Assembly (NCBI GenBank): GCA_018780435.1
Contig: JADMJS010000378.1
Location: forward strand, 1 to 64,000
Reading direction: 5' to 3'
DNA: 64,000 nt
Source: Myxococcales bacterium
Lineage (GTDB): Bacteria > Myxococcota_A > UBA9042 > GCA-2863065
Program-made: the position numbers and the translations under genes
Shown: positions 46,245 to 55,606 of the stretch, in pieces
Layout of the letters: each line of letters opens with the position of its first letter
How positions within the stretch are numbered: position 1 is the stretch's first letter
Notes under the pieces: generated by a model
The model's input: the letters and a program-made list of their open reading frames with translations, nothing else
Told to the model about the DNA's origin: nothing
The model's database searches: none

Positions 46245-47743
46245 GAGGCTGCCCGGCGCGCACAGAGCGTCGCCATGGCCATGATCGGAATCTGAGGGTT
46301 CACGCCGAGGCTCGTCGGGAAGACGCTCGAGTCGGCGACATAGAGACCGGCCGTCGTGTGGTGACGGAAGTCGGGCGCGACGACGCTAGTCGCCGCCGAG
46401 CTCCCCATTCGGCAGGTCCCGAACATGTGCGTGAAGACGCTCGTGAACGCGGTTGGCGAGCGCGGCCCTTCGCGTTCGAGGTGGATGAGGTCCGAGACGC
46501 TCGCCGTCTGTGACACGACGCCCTTGACGCCAGGAGAGACGTGGTCGGCGCCGGCGGCCAGCATGAGCTCGCCGAGCACGCGGAGACCGCGGCGGAAGCG
46601 TCCGATGTCCTCCGCGCTGGGGCTGAAGAACACAAGGGGCTTGCCGCGTACCGCGATGACCCGGCCCTGGGCGCGGGCGCGGACGGCGACGCCCCAGTCC
46701 GCTTGATGGGCAATGTCGTCGAGCTCACGGGCGAGGGAAGGGCCGACCCCAGCCAGCCGGCCCGCCATGACGCCAAGACCAAAGCCGAGCGCTTCGAACT
46801 TGAGCCCCTCGTGACGAAGTCCAATGACTTCGTGTCCTTGGGTCGCCCCCTCCCACATGCGGACCGGCTCCGGGAAGCGCCCTGCCATGGAGACGCCGGG
46901 GTGGCACTGGAAGTGCCGGCCGACGGGGCCGTGGTGGAGCCCGCTGCGCATGAGAAGAACGGGCGACTGCACGGCGCTGGCGGCCACGATGACGGCGTGG
47001 CGGGCGCGAAGAGTGACGGTGGCGCCGCCGTCAGTGCGGCCCGTGACGCCGACGGCGCGGCCGTGGACGACGTCGATTCGAGTCACCTCGGTGGAGCTCA
47101 AGACGATGGCGCCGGCGACTTCGGCGTCGCGCAGGAGGGTCGCATCGACCGACGCCTTGCGACCGGTAGGGCAGCCTTGCATGCAGCGACCGGCGCCTTC
47201 GCACTCAGCCACGTTGCGTCGGATGGGCCGGTGTTCGAGGCCGAGCGCTTCGGCGCCCAGGGCCATCAGCTGGTTCTTCCGTCCAGCGATCGCCGGATCG
47301 GTCGGCTTCACCCCCAGCCGGGCGTCGAGCTCGTCCGTGACGGACTCAAGCTCGGTCCACGGGAGCGCGACTTCGAGCGCGGGATCGGCGGCGAGCCATT
47401 CGTCGTATACGTCGCGTGGAAAACGCCAGCAGATGGCGCCGTTGATGGGCGAGCTGCCGCCGACCATCTTGGCTTGGATGAACGGTGTGGGGCTAATCCC
47501 AAGCGCGACCGACGCGCCCATGTCGCGGTAGGTGAGCGCCATCGCGTCGAACGCGGAACGCGGGAACTCGGACGGGTCGAACCACCGCCCGGCCTCGACC
47601 ACGAGGACGCGCGCCCCACGCCGGGCGAGCTCACGTGCCGCGGCGGCGCCCGCGGGGCCGCTCCCGACGATGACGACATCGACCTCACGCGTGAAGGTGC
47701 CGGTGATGGCGCGGCCGTCGAGGCGGGTCTGAGCGTCGTTCAC
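46241..47743 (-). CDS. GMC family oxidoreductase (GTG start)
   Basis: VDVVIVGSGPAGAAAARELARRGARVLVVEAG...MVGGSSPINGAICWR...CMQGCPTGRKASVD...FTHMFGTCRMGSSAATSVV. Confidence 0.93.
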   Translation of the reverse strand: MNDAQTRLDGRAITGTFTREVDVVIVGSGPAGAAAARELARRGARVLVVEAGRWFDPSEFPRSAFDAMALTYRDMGASVALGISPTPFIQAKMVGGSSPINGAICWRFPRDVYDEWLAADPALEVALPWTELESVTDELDARLGVKPTDPAIAGRKNQLMALGAEALGLEHRPIRRNVAECEGAGRCMQGCPTGRKASVDATLLRDAEVAGAIVLSSTEVTRIDVVHGRAVGVTGRTDGGATVTLRARHAVIVAASAVQSPVLLMRSGLHHGPVGRHFQCHPGVSMAGRFPEPVRMWEGATQGHEVIGLRHEGLKFEALGFGLGVMAGRLAGVGPSLARELDDIAHQADWGVAVRARAQGRVIAVRGKPLVFFSPSAEDIGRFRRGLRVLGELMLAAGADHVSPGVKGVVSQTASVSDLIHLEREGPRSPTAFTSVFTHMFGTCRMGSSAATSVVAPDFRHHTTAGLYVADSSVFPTSLGVNPQIPIMAMATLCARRAAS

Positions 47744-48114
47744 GATCGACTCCGAGCGATGTCTTCGACGGCGTCGACGCTGAAGTAGGCGAGGCCCGCG
47801 ACGACCTTGGCGAGGTCGACGAGCTGAGCGCCGCCGGGTAGCGACGCCAGTTGCAGCAGCAAGCGCTCTTGGTCGGCCTCGGGTAGCGACGCCAGGGGAC
47901 GACCGGCAAGGAGGCGGGGCAAGAGGCCACCGAGCACGACCGCGGCGGCGCGGAGGCCGAGCTGGAGGTGGGGCGGGGCCACCTCGTCGAAGCGAGCCCA
48001 AAAGGGGCGGAGGTCGAGGTCGGCGAGCGCCGGCAAGCCGCGGCCGGATGCCGGCACGATGGCGTGGAGGAGCGCGTCGCGCCAGCGACGCTCGATGGGG
48101 GTCCAGGGGATCAT
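47740..48114 (-). CDS. Hypothetical protein preceding GMC oxidoreductase
   Basis: MIPWTPIERRWRDALLHAIVPASGRGLPALADLDLRPFWARF...; overlaps both neighbours. Confidence 0.75.
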   Translation of the reverse strand: MIPWTPIERRWRDALLHAIVPASGRGLPALADLDLRPFWARFDEVAPPHLQLGLRAAAVVLGGLLPRLLAGRPLASLPEADQERLLLQLASLPGGAQLVDLAKVVAGLAYFSVDAVEDIARSRS

Positions 48115-48839
48115 GAGACGGCCTTGCGGGCAGTGAGCCTCGCCTCGAAGCGAGCCACGGTGCGGCGGTCGACCTCGCTGAGCGCGCGGTCGAGGACATC
48201 GCCGAGGTCGGGCTGGTCGCTGGCGAGCGCCGCGATGACGGCGAACATCGACGCGGCGTTCTCGGCCGGGTCGGCGTACATCGCCACCGCGACGTCGGGG
48301 ATGGTCGCGACCACACGCGCGGTCGTGTTGAAGATACTGAGCGCCACGAGATTACCGGTGGCGAGGATGACGTCGCGGGCGAAAGCCAGGTCGGCGTCGC
48401 GGATGGCCTCGAGCCCGCCGCTCTGAGCCGCGAGGAGCTGCCGGACGCGTTCCTTGAGCGCCGGTGCGCGGCCAAGGATGGCGGTGCGGTGGCGCGTCAT
48501 CAATCGAACGGCCAGCAAGCGTCGCACCTCGAGGAGGTCGGCGAGCACGGTGGCGGCCCTCGGCGGGTCGGCGAGCGTGATCTCGAGCCAGTAGGGCAGC
48601 AATGAAAGGTCACCGCAGGTGGCGGGATCATTGACGCGGAGGCCGCTGCCCTGGACCGCGGTGATGAGGCCCCGGGTCTCGAGGCGCGCCACCACGCGTT
48701 GAATGGTCGCGGCGTTGACCCCGTGGAGCTCGGCGAGCTCGCGGATGGTCGGCAGGCGGCTGTTCACGGCGTAGCGCCCGCGCAGGAGGTCGCGGGTCAG
48801 CGCGTGTTCGATGAGGGTGGGGGCGGTGGCAGCGGACAT
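48111..48839 (-). CDS. GntR/FadR family transcriptional regulator
   Basis: LLRGRYAVNSRLPTIRELAELHGVNAATIQRVVARLETRGLITAVQGSGLRV. Confidence 0.92.
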   Translation of the reverse strand: MSAATAPTLIEHALTRDLLRGRYAVNSRLPTIRELAELHGVNAATIQRVVARLETRGLITAVQGSGLRVNDPATCGDLSLLPYWLEITLADPPRAATVLADLLEVRRLLAVRLMTRHRTAILGRAPALKERVRQLLAAQSGGLEAIRDADLAFARDVILATGNLVALSIFNTTARVVATIPDVAVAMYADPAENAASMFAVIAALASDQPDLGDVLDRALSEVDRRTVARFEARLTARKAVS

Positions 48840-48997
48840 CGCCGAATTGTATGACTCAATTGAGTCATGAGATCAAGCGCGAATCCTTTGGCGAGTTCGA
48901 GGCTCCCACTTCTGGCAGCGAGCTTCTCGCCGCCACCCCGCAGAGCAGGTGCCCTGCGGGGACGCCGCCTCGAACCCTCGGGGCCTAGGAGGACGCC

Positions 48998-49669
48998 ATG
49001 ACTCTCGTAACCACCCGAATTCTCTCACTCGTTGGCGCTGCGACTCTGTCACTGGGCTGTGCCGCTGGCCCCGGTGGCGGCGGCGGCGGCAAGGGTCAAG
49101 GCGCGGGCCTCGTGGCGGCGAGCGGTGAAGCGCCAACCAGCGAGGTAGAAGCCGATCTTGTCTTCATGCGTGAGGAGGAGAAGCTCGCACGGGACGTCTA
49201 CGCGGCGTTCGCCGACGTGGACTCGGTGTTCGTGAACATCGGCGCCGCCGAGCAGCGCCACATGGACGCGGTAGGCCAGCTCCTGAGCCGTTATGCCTTG
49301 CCCGATCCTACTGCCGGCAAGGCGGCGGGTGAGTTCAGCGACCCCGCGCTCCAGGCGCTCTACGACTCGCTCATCGAGAAGGGCTCGACCTCACGGGTGG
49401 CGGCGCTGACGGTGGGGGCCGAGATCGAAGAGGTGGACCTCGTGGACCTGGCTGCCGCTCTCGAGGGGACCACGATGCCGGACGTGCGCCAGGTCTTCGA
49501 GAACCTGTCGCGCGCGTCCCGTAACCACTTGCGCGCCTTCCACGACGCGCTGGGGGCGGAAGGCGTTGACTACACCCCGGTTCATCTCGACGCCGCCGAC
49601 TACGACGCCATCGTGAGCTCGGGTCGGGAGCGTGGCGGTGGCATGGGCGATGGCCGCGGTGGACACTGA
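48998..49669 (+). CDS. DUF2202 domain-containing lipoprotein
   Basis: LSLGCAAGPGGGG; LVFMREEEKLARDVYAAFADV...VFVNIGAAEQRHMDAVGQLL. Confidence 0.92.
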   Translation: MTLVTTRILSLVGAATLSLGCAAGPGGGGGGKGQGAGLVAASGEAPTSEVEADLVFMREEEKLARDVYAAFADVDSVFVNIGAAEQRHMDAVGQLLSRYALPDPTAGKAAGEFSDPALQALYDSLIEKGSTSRVAALTVGAEIEEVDLVDLAAALEGTTMPDVRQVFENLSRASRNHLRAFHDALGAEGVDYTPVHLDAADYDAIVSSGRERGGGMGDGRGGH

Positions 49670-49742
49670 TCGCTCGCCCGAACGGTGAAGTGATGGCAGG
49701 CTCCTCGGGGGCGAACCGGCCCGCCCTTCGAGGAGTCCCACG

Positions 49743-50357
49743 TTGAACACGCCCCTTGCTTCCCCCGCCGAGGTCCTCGCTTTCTGGTTTGGTCCGGATC
49801 GTGATGGGGCCTGGGCGGCGACCCCTGAGACGGTGCGACTGTGGTTCGTGAAGGACCTGGACTTCGACGCCACCATCGTGACCCGCTTCGGGACCACCAT
49901 CGAGGCCGCGCTCGATGGCGACGCCCGCCTCGCGAGCTGGGAGACGTCCTCGGAGCACGCGCTCGCGCTGGTCATCGTGCTCGACCAGTTCACACGGAAC
50001 GCGTTTCGGGGTTCGGGGCGCATGTTTGCCGGCGACGCGCGCGCTCTCGCTCTCGCGAAGCGGCTCGTGGACGCGGGAACTGACCGAGCGCTGCGGCCCA
50101 TCGAGCGCGTCTTCGTCTACCTGCCCTTCGAGCACTCCGAGTCGATTGCCGACCAGGAACGCGCCATCGCGCTCTTCGAAGTGAACGCGGCCGGCGAGTC
50201 GGCCGGGACCTTCGCGTCGATGTCCGTCGACTACGCTCGCAAACACGAGGTCATCATCCGCCGCTTCGGGCGATTCCCGCATCGAAACGCGCTCCTCGGA
50301 CGTGAGAGCACCACCGAAGAACGCGACTTTCTCGACACGCCCGGGTCGTCATTTTGA
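49743..50357 (+). CDS. DUF924 family protein
   Basis: VLAFWFGPDRDGAWAATPETVRLWFVKDLDFDATIVTRFG...VIVLDQFTRNAFRGSGRMFAGDARAL. Confidence 0.95.
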   Translation: MNTPLASPAEVLAFWFGPDRDGAWAATPETVRLWFVKDLDFDATIVTRFGTTIEAALDGDARLASWETSSEHALALVIVLDQFTRNAFRGSGRMFAGDARALALAKRLVDAGTDRALRPIERVFVYLPFEHSESIADQERAIALFEVNAAGESAGTFASMSVDYARKHEVIIRRFGRFPHRNALLGRESTTEERDFLDTPGSSF

Positions 50358-51205
50358 GCGCCAGCATGGAGACGACCGATGGCTCGCCAGAGGCCGCGCT
50401 CCTCGATGGTGCGCGAGCAGGCGACCACCGGGCGCTCGGCCGGCTGCTCGAGTTCGAGCAGGCCCGCATCTATCGCTATGGCTTGCAGATGTGCCGAAGC
50501 CCCGACGACGCTGCCGACGTCACCCAAGAGACGCTGCTCGCGCTCGCCCGCAGCGTTTCGTCGTTCCGAGGCGACGCCTCGCTCTCGACGTGGCTGTACA
50601 CAGTCGCGCGTAGCTTCTGCCTGAAGAAACGACGACGGCGACGTTACGCCCCGGCCGTGCTCGCCTCACTCGATGCGAGCGACGATCGAGGCGCGCTCGA
50701 CGTGCCGGACCGGCGTGAACTCCCCGAGGAGGCGCTCGGTCGGCAGGAGGTCGAACGTGCGCTCGACAACGCGCTGGGCACCCTGGCGCCATCGGTCCGT
50801 GACGTGGTGCTCTTGCGCGACGTCGAGGGGCTGACGGCACCGGAAGTCGCCGAGGTCCTCGGTATCGGCGTGACGGCGGTGAAGAGCCGCCTGCACCGCG
50901 GCCGATTGGCTCTTCGCACTCAGCTCGCGCCGCTGTTTCATGGCGACGGCAGTGGCCCCCTCCCCGCTTGTCCCGACGTCGTCGGTGTCTTCTCTCGACA
51001 CCTCGAGGGCGAGACCACGGCGGCGGACTGCGCCGAGATGGAGCGACACCTCGCGAGCTGTAGCCACTGCCGCGGGGCGTGCGAGACGTTGCGTCACACT
51101 CTCGCGCTGTGTCGAACGACCGCCCCGGCGCGTGCGGTTCCCGTGGCGGTGCAGCATGCGCTTCAGAGTGCCCTCTCGCGATTTTTGGCGGAACAGGCCG
51201 GCTGA
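50354..51205 (+). CDS. ECF sigma factor with fused C-terminal zinc-finger (ZAS-like) domain
   Basis: DVTQETLLALARSVSSFRGDASLSTWLYTVARSFCLKKRRR; VVLLRDVEGLTAPEVAEVLGIGVTAVKSRLHRGR; EMERHLASCSHCRGACETL (HxxxCxxC). Confidence 0.94.
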   Translation: MSASMETTDGSPEAALLDGARAGDHRALGRLLEFEQARIYRYGLQMCRSPDDAADVTQETLLALARSVSSFRGDASLSTWLYTVARSFCLKKRRRRRYAPAVLASLDASDDRGALDVPDRRELPEEALGRQEVERALDNALGTLAPSVRDVVLLRDVEGLTAPEVAEVLGIGVTAVKSRLHRGRLALRTQLAPLFHGDGSGPLPACPDVVGVFSRHLEGETTAADCAEMERHLASCSHCRGACETLRHTLALCRTTAPARAVPVAVQHALQSALSRFLAEQAG

Positions 51206-51292
51206 TGACGTGCGGGGCGCCGCACCGAAATAGTGCGCGGCCCGGCGAATCCTTTTCAAAGGCGGTGGCTCTTAGTCGAGCAGGAGGTGCTT

Positions 51293-51667
51293 ATGGCCAC
51301 CGTGAACGCAACCGAGCAGAACTTCGACACTCTCGCCACCAAGGGCATCGTGCTCATCGACTTCTGGGCGTCCTGGTGCGGCCCCTGCCGCGCTTTCGCG
51401 CCCATCTTCGAGGCTGCATCCTTGCGGCACCCGGACGTGACCTTCGCGAAGGTTGACACTGAGGCTGAGCCGGGGCTCGCTGGCGCCTTTCAGATTCGAG
51501 CGATTCCGACCATCGCCATCCTGCGCGACGGTGTCCTGCTCGCGTCGCAGCCGGGCCTCCAGTCGGCGAGCTCACTCGACAGCCTGATCGCGAAGGTGAA
51601 GGCACTCGACATGGCGGCGATACGGGCCGACATCGCGCGGAATGTGAACACTCCCCGAGCGGCGTGA
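51293..51667 (+). CDS. Thioredoxin family protein
   Basis: MATVNATEQNFDTLATKGIVLIDFWASWCGPCRAFAPIFE...RAIPTIAILRDGVLLASQPG. Confidence 0.95.
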   Translation: MATVNATEQNFDTLATKGIVLIDFWASWCGPCRAFAPIFEAASLRHPDVTFAKVDTEAEPGLAGAFQIRAIPTIAILRDGVLLASQPGLQSASSLDSLIAKVKALDMAAIRADIARNVNTPRAA

Positions 51668-51697
51668 CGTCGGGCTGAGGAGTGACCGGGCGCGCCT

Positions 51698-52135
51698 CTA
51701 CTTCACGACGGCGCAGGACGAGATGCTCATGTATCCGGACTGCTTCGAGATGGAGGCGCGATACTCTTCGCACTGGCGCTCGTCGGGGAGACACTCGACC
51801 ATCGTTGCATACTTCGACGAACCGTCGTCCTGCATCTCCATGCGGTCGAAGCTCACGCAGGCGGCCTGGAGAGCGGGCTGACAGGCGCCGAACTGAACCT
51901 TGTCCTTCTCGCCGTCCTCCACGTTGGTCTTGCGGTTTTCCTCGCAGTCGCCTTGGGCGCGCCAGCAGCCTGACCACGTTGCGACGCTGGCCGTGTAGCA
52001 GGTGAACCCGGGCCCCGGTGGCAGTGACGCCAAGTTCGGTCCGGGGGCCTTCGTCGCTTCATCGATGGACTTGAGCATCGACGCGCAGCCCGAGGTAAGT
52101 GATAGGGCGACGGTGAACAGGGAGAGTAGGCGCAC
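51698..52135 (-). CDS. Hypothetical lipoprotein
   Basis: Probable GTG start: VRLLSLFTVALSLTSGCASMLKSIDEATKAPG; Cys-rich mature region. Confidence 0.7.
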   Translation of the reverse strand: MRLLSLFTVALSLTSGCASMLKSIDEATKAPGPNLASLPPGPGFTCYTASVATWSGCWRAQGDCEENRKTNVEDGEKDKVQFGACQPALQAACVSFDRMEMQDDGSSKYATMVECLPDERQCEEYRASISKQSGYMSISSCAVVK

Positions 52136-52274
52136 GAGGACCTCCAATTGGGGCTGTTTGGCACGACGTCCTGCTGGACTCGTCACGGCGACACGGCGCG
52201 CGACAGTTTGGTCTGATATGTCCTGCAGACGCATCCACCATTTGGTGGACAGACCAGCCCTCACCTGGCCTGGG

Positions 52275-53165
52275 TCAAGGCACTCGCTGGGCGACTGCCA
52301 CCGACTCCCGCGCCACGAGCGCGACGCGCCGGGTCGAGTCCGCTACGCGGCGGGCATAGGCACGCGGGAGCAGGCGCGCCGCCGCGTCGGCGGTCGACTC
52401 GTCCCGTGCGACACCGAAACCGCGCACCGTCATCCAGTCGTGGAGCTCGTCCGGGTCGAAGCCCGAGCGCCACGGCTCTCCGGCGCGGGCGACGACGGCG
52501 GCGATGGCGCGCGTCGACCACGTAGGCTCCGCGAGTCGGCGGGAGTGCAAGTAGGTCATGGCGAGGCGGGAGCCCGGAGCGCTGTAGTCCGCGATCATAC
52601 GCACCGAGGCGTCGAGGGCCTCGGCCGTCAAATACATGGTGACGCCTTCCCAGAGGGTGAGGGTGGGCGCGTTTGGATCGTGGCCGAGCGCCGTGAGGGC
52701 CTTCGGGAGCGTGCCCAAGGGGTCAGCTTCGAAGTTCCATCGCAAGTGACGGGAAGGACTGTCCTTTCCGAGGCGCGCGAGGACCGCGAGCTTGTGGCGT
52801 TGCGTGTCTGGGTGGTCAACCTCGAACACGGTGCTCTCTCTCAGCTCCTCAAGGCGCAACGCCCGGCAGTCGTAACCGGCGCCGAGGAGCACGAGCTGCC
52901 GCCCTCCCGCCGCGACGAAGGCACGGACGGCGTCGTCGAGGACCCGGGTTCGGACCTGCATGTAGAGGACGAAGTCGCCGAGGCCCGGCGTGAGCGCCCA
53001 CGCGGGGACGCTGCCGGTGCGGCCGACGAGCGCCGACAGCGCAGGCGAGCTGAACGCGAGCCCGAAAGGGTCTTCGGCGATGCGAGCGTGAGCGGGGAGC
53101 GCCATCCCGAGGCCACGCGCGGCGGCGACCCAGGCGGCGGTTCGACTTGGAGTTCCTTCCTTCAT
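52275..53165 (-). CDS. Class I SAM-dependent methyltransferase (PPM1/LCMT-like)
   Basis: TRVLDDAVRAFVAAGGRQLVLLGAGYDCRALRLEELRESTVFEVDHPDTQRHK...LTLWEGVTMYLTAEALDASV. Confidence 0.93.
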   Translation of the reverse strand: MKEGTPSRTAAWVAAARGLGMALPAHARIAEDPFGLAFSSPALSALVGRTGSVPAWALTPGLGDFVLYMQVRTRVLDDAVRAFVAAGGRQLVLLGAGYDCRALRLEELRESTVFEVDHPDTQRHKLAVLARLGKDSPSRHLRWNFEADPLGTLPKALTALGHDPNAPTLTLWEGVTMYLTAEALDASVRMIADYSAPGSRLAMTYLHSRRLAEPTWSTRAIAAVVARAGEPWRSGFDPDELHDWMTVRGFGVARDESTADAAARLLPRAYARRVADSTRRVALVARESVAVAQRVP

Positions 53166-53560
53166 GGGGTGAGTGTAGCGCGGTTGTACTTCCGGTTGCT
53201 CCCGCGGGCTGTCTCGACCGGGTATTTGACGGCGTTCTTCGCGAGCTTCCGCTCGAAGGCGCCCGCGAGATCGATGTCGTAGCGGCCGGCGAAGCGCAGC
53301 AAGAAGAAGAGAGTGTCGGCGAGCTCGGCTTCGATCTCGGCTTTTCGGCCCGCGTCTCCGAGGATTGCGGCGATATCCGCCTCATCCTGGAAGCGGAAAT
53401 GTTCCAGGACTTCCGACGCTTCGGTGACAAGGCCGATAGCGAGGTCCTTCGCGCCATGAAAGCGGTCCCAGTCGCGCTCCTCGCAGAAGTCGCGGACTCG
53501 CGCTTTCAGCGACGCTAGGGTGGTGACATCGTCGGTGGTGGGCAGGGTCGGCTCAGGCAC
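53162..53560 (-). CDS. MazG-like nucleotide pyrophosphohydrolase
   Basis: RVRDFCEERDWDRFHGAKDLAIGLVTEASEVLEHFRFQDEADI...IEAELADTLFFLLRFAGRYDIDLAGAFERKLAKNAVKYPVE. Confidence 0.95.
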   Translation of the reverse strand: MPEPTLPTTDDVTTLASLKARVRDFCEERDWDRFHGAKDLAIGLVTEASEVLEHFRFQDEADIAAILGDAGRKAEIEAELADTLFFLLRFAGRYDIDLAGAFERKLAKNAVKYPVETARGSNRKYNRATLTP

Positions 53561-53664
53561 GGCGCTCTCCTTTTGGCGGGACGACGATACACCACATTGT
53601 CACTTGGAACTCGAAGGGCCACCCCGTACGATGTCGCCCTCGCGTTCGATGTCCTTCGAACGGG

Positions 53665-55488
53665 ATGCCTTCGGAGCCTGTAGTGAATCGACCCACCTCT
53701 CGTCTTCGACGCGCGCCTTACGCGCTCCTCATTGGTCTCTGCAGCGTGACCTCGTTCGGATGTTCGGACGACACGACCGCTGCGCCATCGACCGCCGACG
53801 GATCGGACGCGACCGACGCCGCTGACGCCACGGACGGAAGCGATGCCGCGGACGCGGTCGACGCGACCGACGGCGCCGACGCCACGGATGGTTTGGATGG
53901 CTCCGACGCCACGGATGGCACGGATGGAGCTGACGGGAGCGACGGCGCTGAGGCCGTCACGTACCATGGTCACGTGCGAGCGCTCGTCGAGCAGGCCTGC
54001 GGGCAGTGCCACGAGAGCGGCGGGATTGGGCCTTTCCCGCTCGATACCTACGGCGCGCTCACCGGCGCAGCCGACGCGGTGAAGGGCGCGGTCGACGCGG
54101 ACCGCATGCCGCCCTGGCAGCTCGATCCGGAGTGCCACCCCATGGCAGGCGAGCGGCTCCTGACTCCTGACGACAAGGCGATGTTGCTCGGGTGGCTGGC
54201 GGGTGAGCGTCCCGAGGGAGACCCCAAGGACTACAGCCCGCGCGGAACCGACCTGCCGGTGGTCGGCGAGCCCACGCTCGTCCTCGACGCCGGCGTGGAC
54301 TACACGCCTATCAAGACGCTACCGGACGACTACCGCTGTCTGCTCCTGACCAAGAGCTTCGACGAGGCGACCTACATCACCGGCTTCGACGTCGCGCCGG
54401 ATAACCGCCCGATCGTGCACCACGTCCTCCTCTACCTCGCGATGGACTCGGACATGGCGGAGATGGAGGCGCTCGACAAAGAGGACGCCGCCCCCGGCTG
54501 GCCGTGCTTCGGCGGACCGCGCGCGGGCTCGAACGAGACCCTCGGCGGGTGGGTGCCCGGGTCGGTCGGCTTCCACCTGCCGGCGGACATGGCCATCGAG
54601 GTCCCGGCGGGCGGCCGCATCATCATGCAGCTCCACTACAACACGCAGGGCGCCGCCGAGCCCCCCGCCGACCGAACCCAGGCGCTCCTCTGGACGTTGC
54701 CGTCGGGCCAGAAGCCGGCGAGCGTCGTCGACATCTTCCCGGTCGCCCAGACGGACCTCGCAATTCAGCCTGGTGACGCGAACTCCGTTCAGACCCTTGA
54801 GATGAGCCTCCCGATCTCAGGCACCATCATCGGCGTCACGCCGCACATGCACACGCTCGGCAAGTCGCTGAAGGCGTCGGTGGTGCGCCAGGATGGCTCG
54901 GAGCAGTGCCTCTCGCACGTGCCCGACTGGGACTTCAACTGGCAGCAGTTCTACCTGTACGCGCCGGGGAACTACATCGACGTCCTGCCGGGCGAGAAGG
55001 TGAAGCTCGAGTGCGTCTACGACAACAGCGCCGCGAACCAGCCCTACGTGAACGGGGAGCAGGCGAGCCCGAAGCTCGTGACCTGGGGCGAAGGCACCCG
55101 CGACGAGATGTGTCTCAACTACGTCATCGTAAAGCGCCCTTATCTCGAAGACGACGGCTCGAAGACCTGCCCCGGCTTCAAGGGCTGCCAGCTCGCCTGC
55201 GACCCCGGCGACGTCATGTGCCTGCTCCAGTGCTCCTACTACGCCGGCCTCGACTGCTTCGGCTGCGTGCTCGACGCCGTGAGCCCGTGCGCGCAAGCGA
55301 ACTGCCCGGCCGAGGGGCTCGGCGTCGTGACCTGCATGAACGGCTGCGAGGGCGACCAGCTCGGCTGTCTCGTCACAGACTGCCGCCCGCAGCTCGACAC
55401 GCTCTACGCGTGCCTCGAGCCGGCCATCGAGAGCGGCATCTGCGATGACGCGCTCGAGCAGTGTGATGTTCGGTACGGGGCGGAGTAG
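53665..55488 (+). CDS. Lipoprotein with acidic linker, CxxCH heme-c-like motif and PHM-like copper type II monooxygenase domain, Cys-rich C-terminus
   Basis: SVTSFGCSDD lipobox; DATDAADATDGSDAADAVDATDG linker; VEQACGQCHESGGIGPFPLDTY; HHVLLYL, IMQLHYN, GVTPHMHTLGKS. Confidence 0.88.
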   Translation: MPSEPVVNRPTSRLRRAPYALLIGLCSVTSFGCSDDTTAAPSTADGSDATDAADATDGSDAADAVDATDGADATDGLDGSDATDGTDGADGSDGAEAVTYHGHVRALVEQACGQCHESGGIGPFPLDTYGALTGAADAVKGAVDADRMPPWQLDPECHPMAGERLLTPDDKAMLLGWLAGERPEGDPKDYSPRGTDLPVVGEPTLVLDAGVDYTPIKTLPDDYRCLLLTKSFDEATYITGFDVAPDNRPIVHHVLLYLAMDSDMAEMEALDKEDAAPGWPCFGGPRAGSNETLGGWVPGSVGFHLPADMAIEVPAGGRIIMQLHYNTQGAAEPPADRTQALLWTLPSGQKPASVVDIFPVAQTDLAIQPGDANSVQTLEMSLPISGTIIGVTPHMHTLGKSLKASVVRQDGSEQCLSHVPDWDFNWQQFYLYAPGNYIDVLPGEKVKLECVYDNSAANQPYVNGEQASPKLVTWGEGTRDEMCLNYVIVKRPYLEDDGSKTCPGFKGCQLACDPGDVMCLLQCSYYAGLDCFGCVLDAVSPCAQANCPAEGLGVVTCMNGCEGDQLGCLVTDCRPQLDTLYACLEPAIESGICDDALEQCDVRYGAE

Positions 55489-55606
55489 GAGTCAGCCCAG
55501 CCGCTACGGCGTCGTCCAAGTACACCGGACGGCCGATTTGGCCGGCCGTCGTGCCCCCTCCTCTTGCTGGGGCTGCCTGCCGAAATCAATCGACGATCCT
55601 ATCTGC
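54944..55606. repeat. 663-bp direct repeat, left copy
   Basis: Matches 63325..63987 at offset 8381; one mismatch noticed (55594 C vs 63975 A). Confidence 0.95.

Noticed and set aside
46541-47788. 415-aa plus-strand ORF opposite GMC oxidoreductase
   Set aside because: Shadow ORF; minus strand has FAD-binding GSGPAG and GMC motifs.
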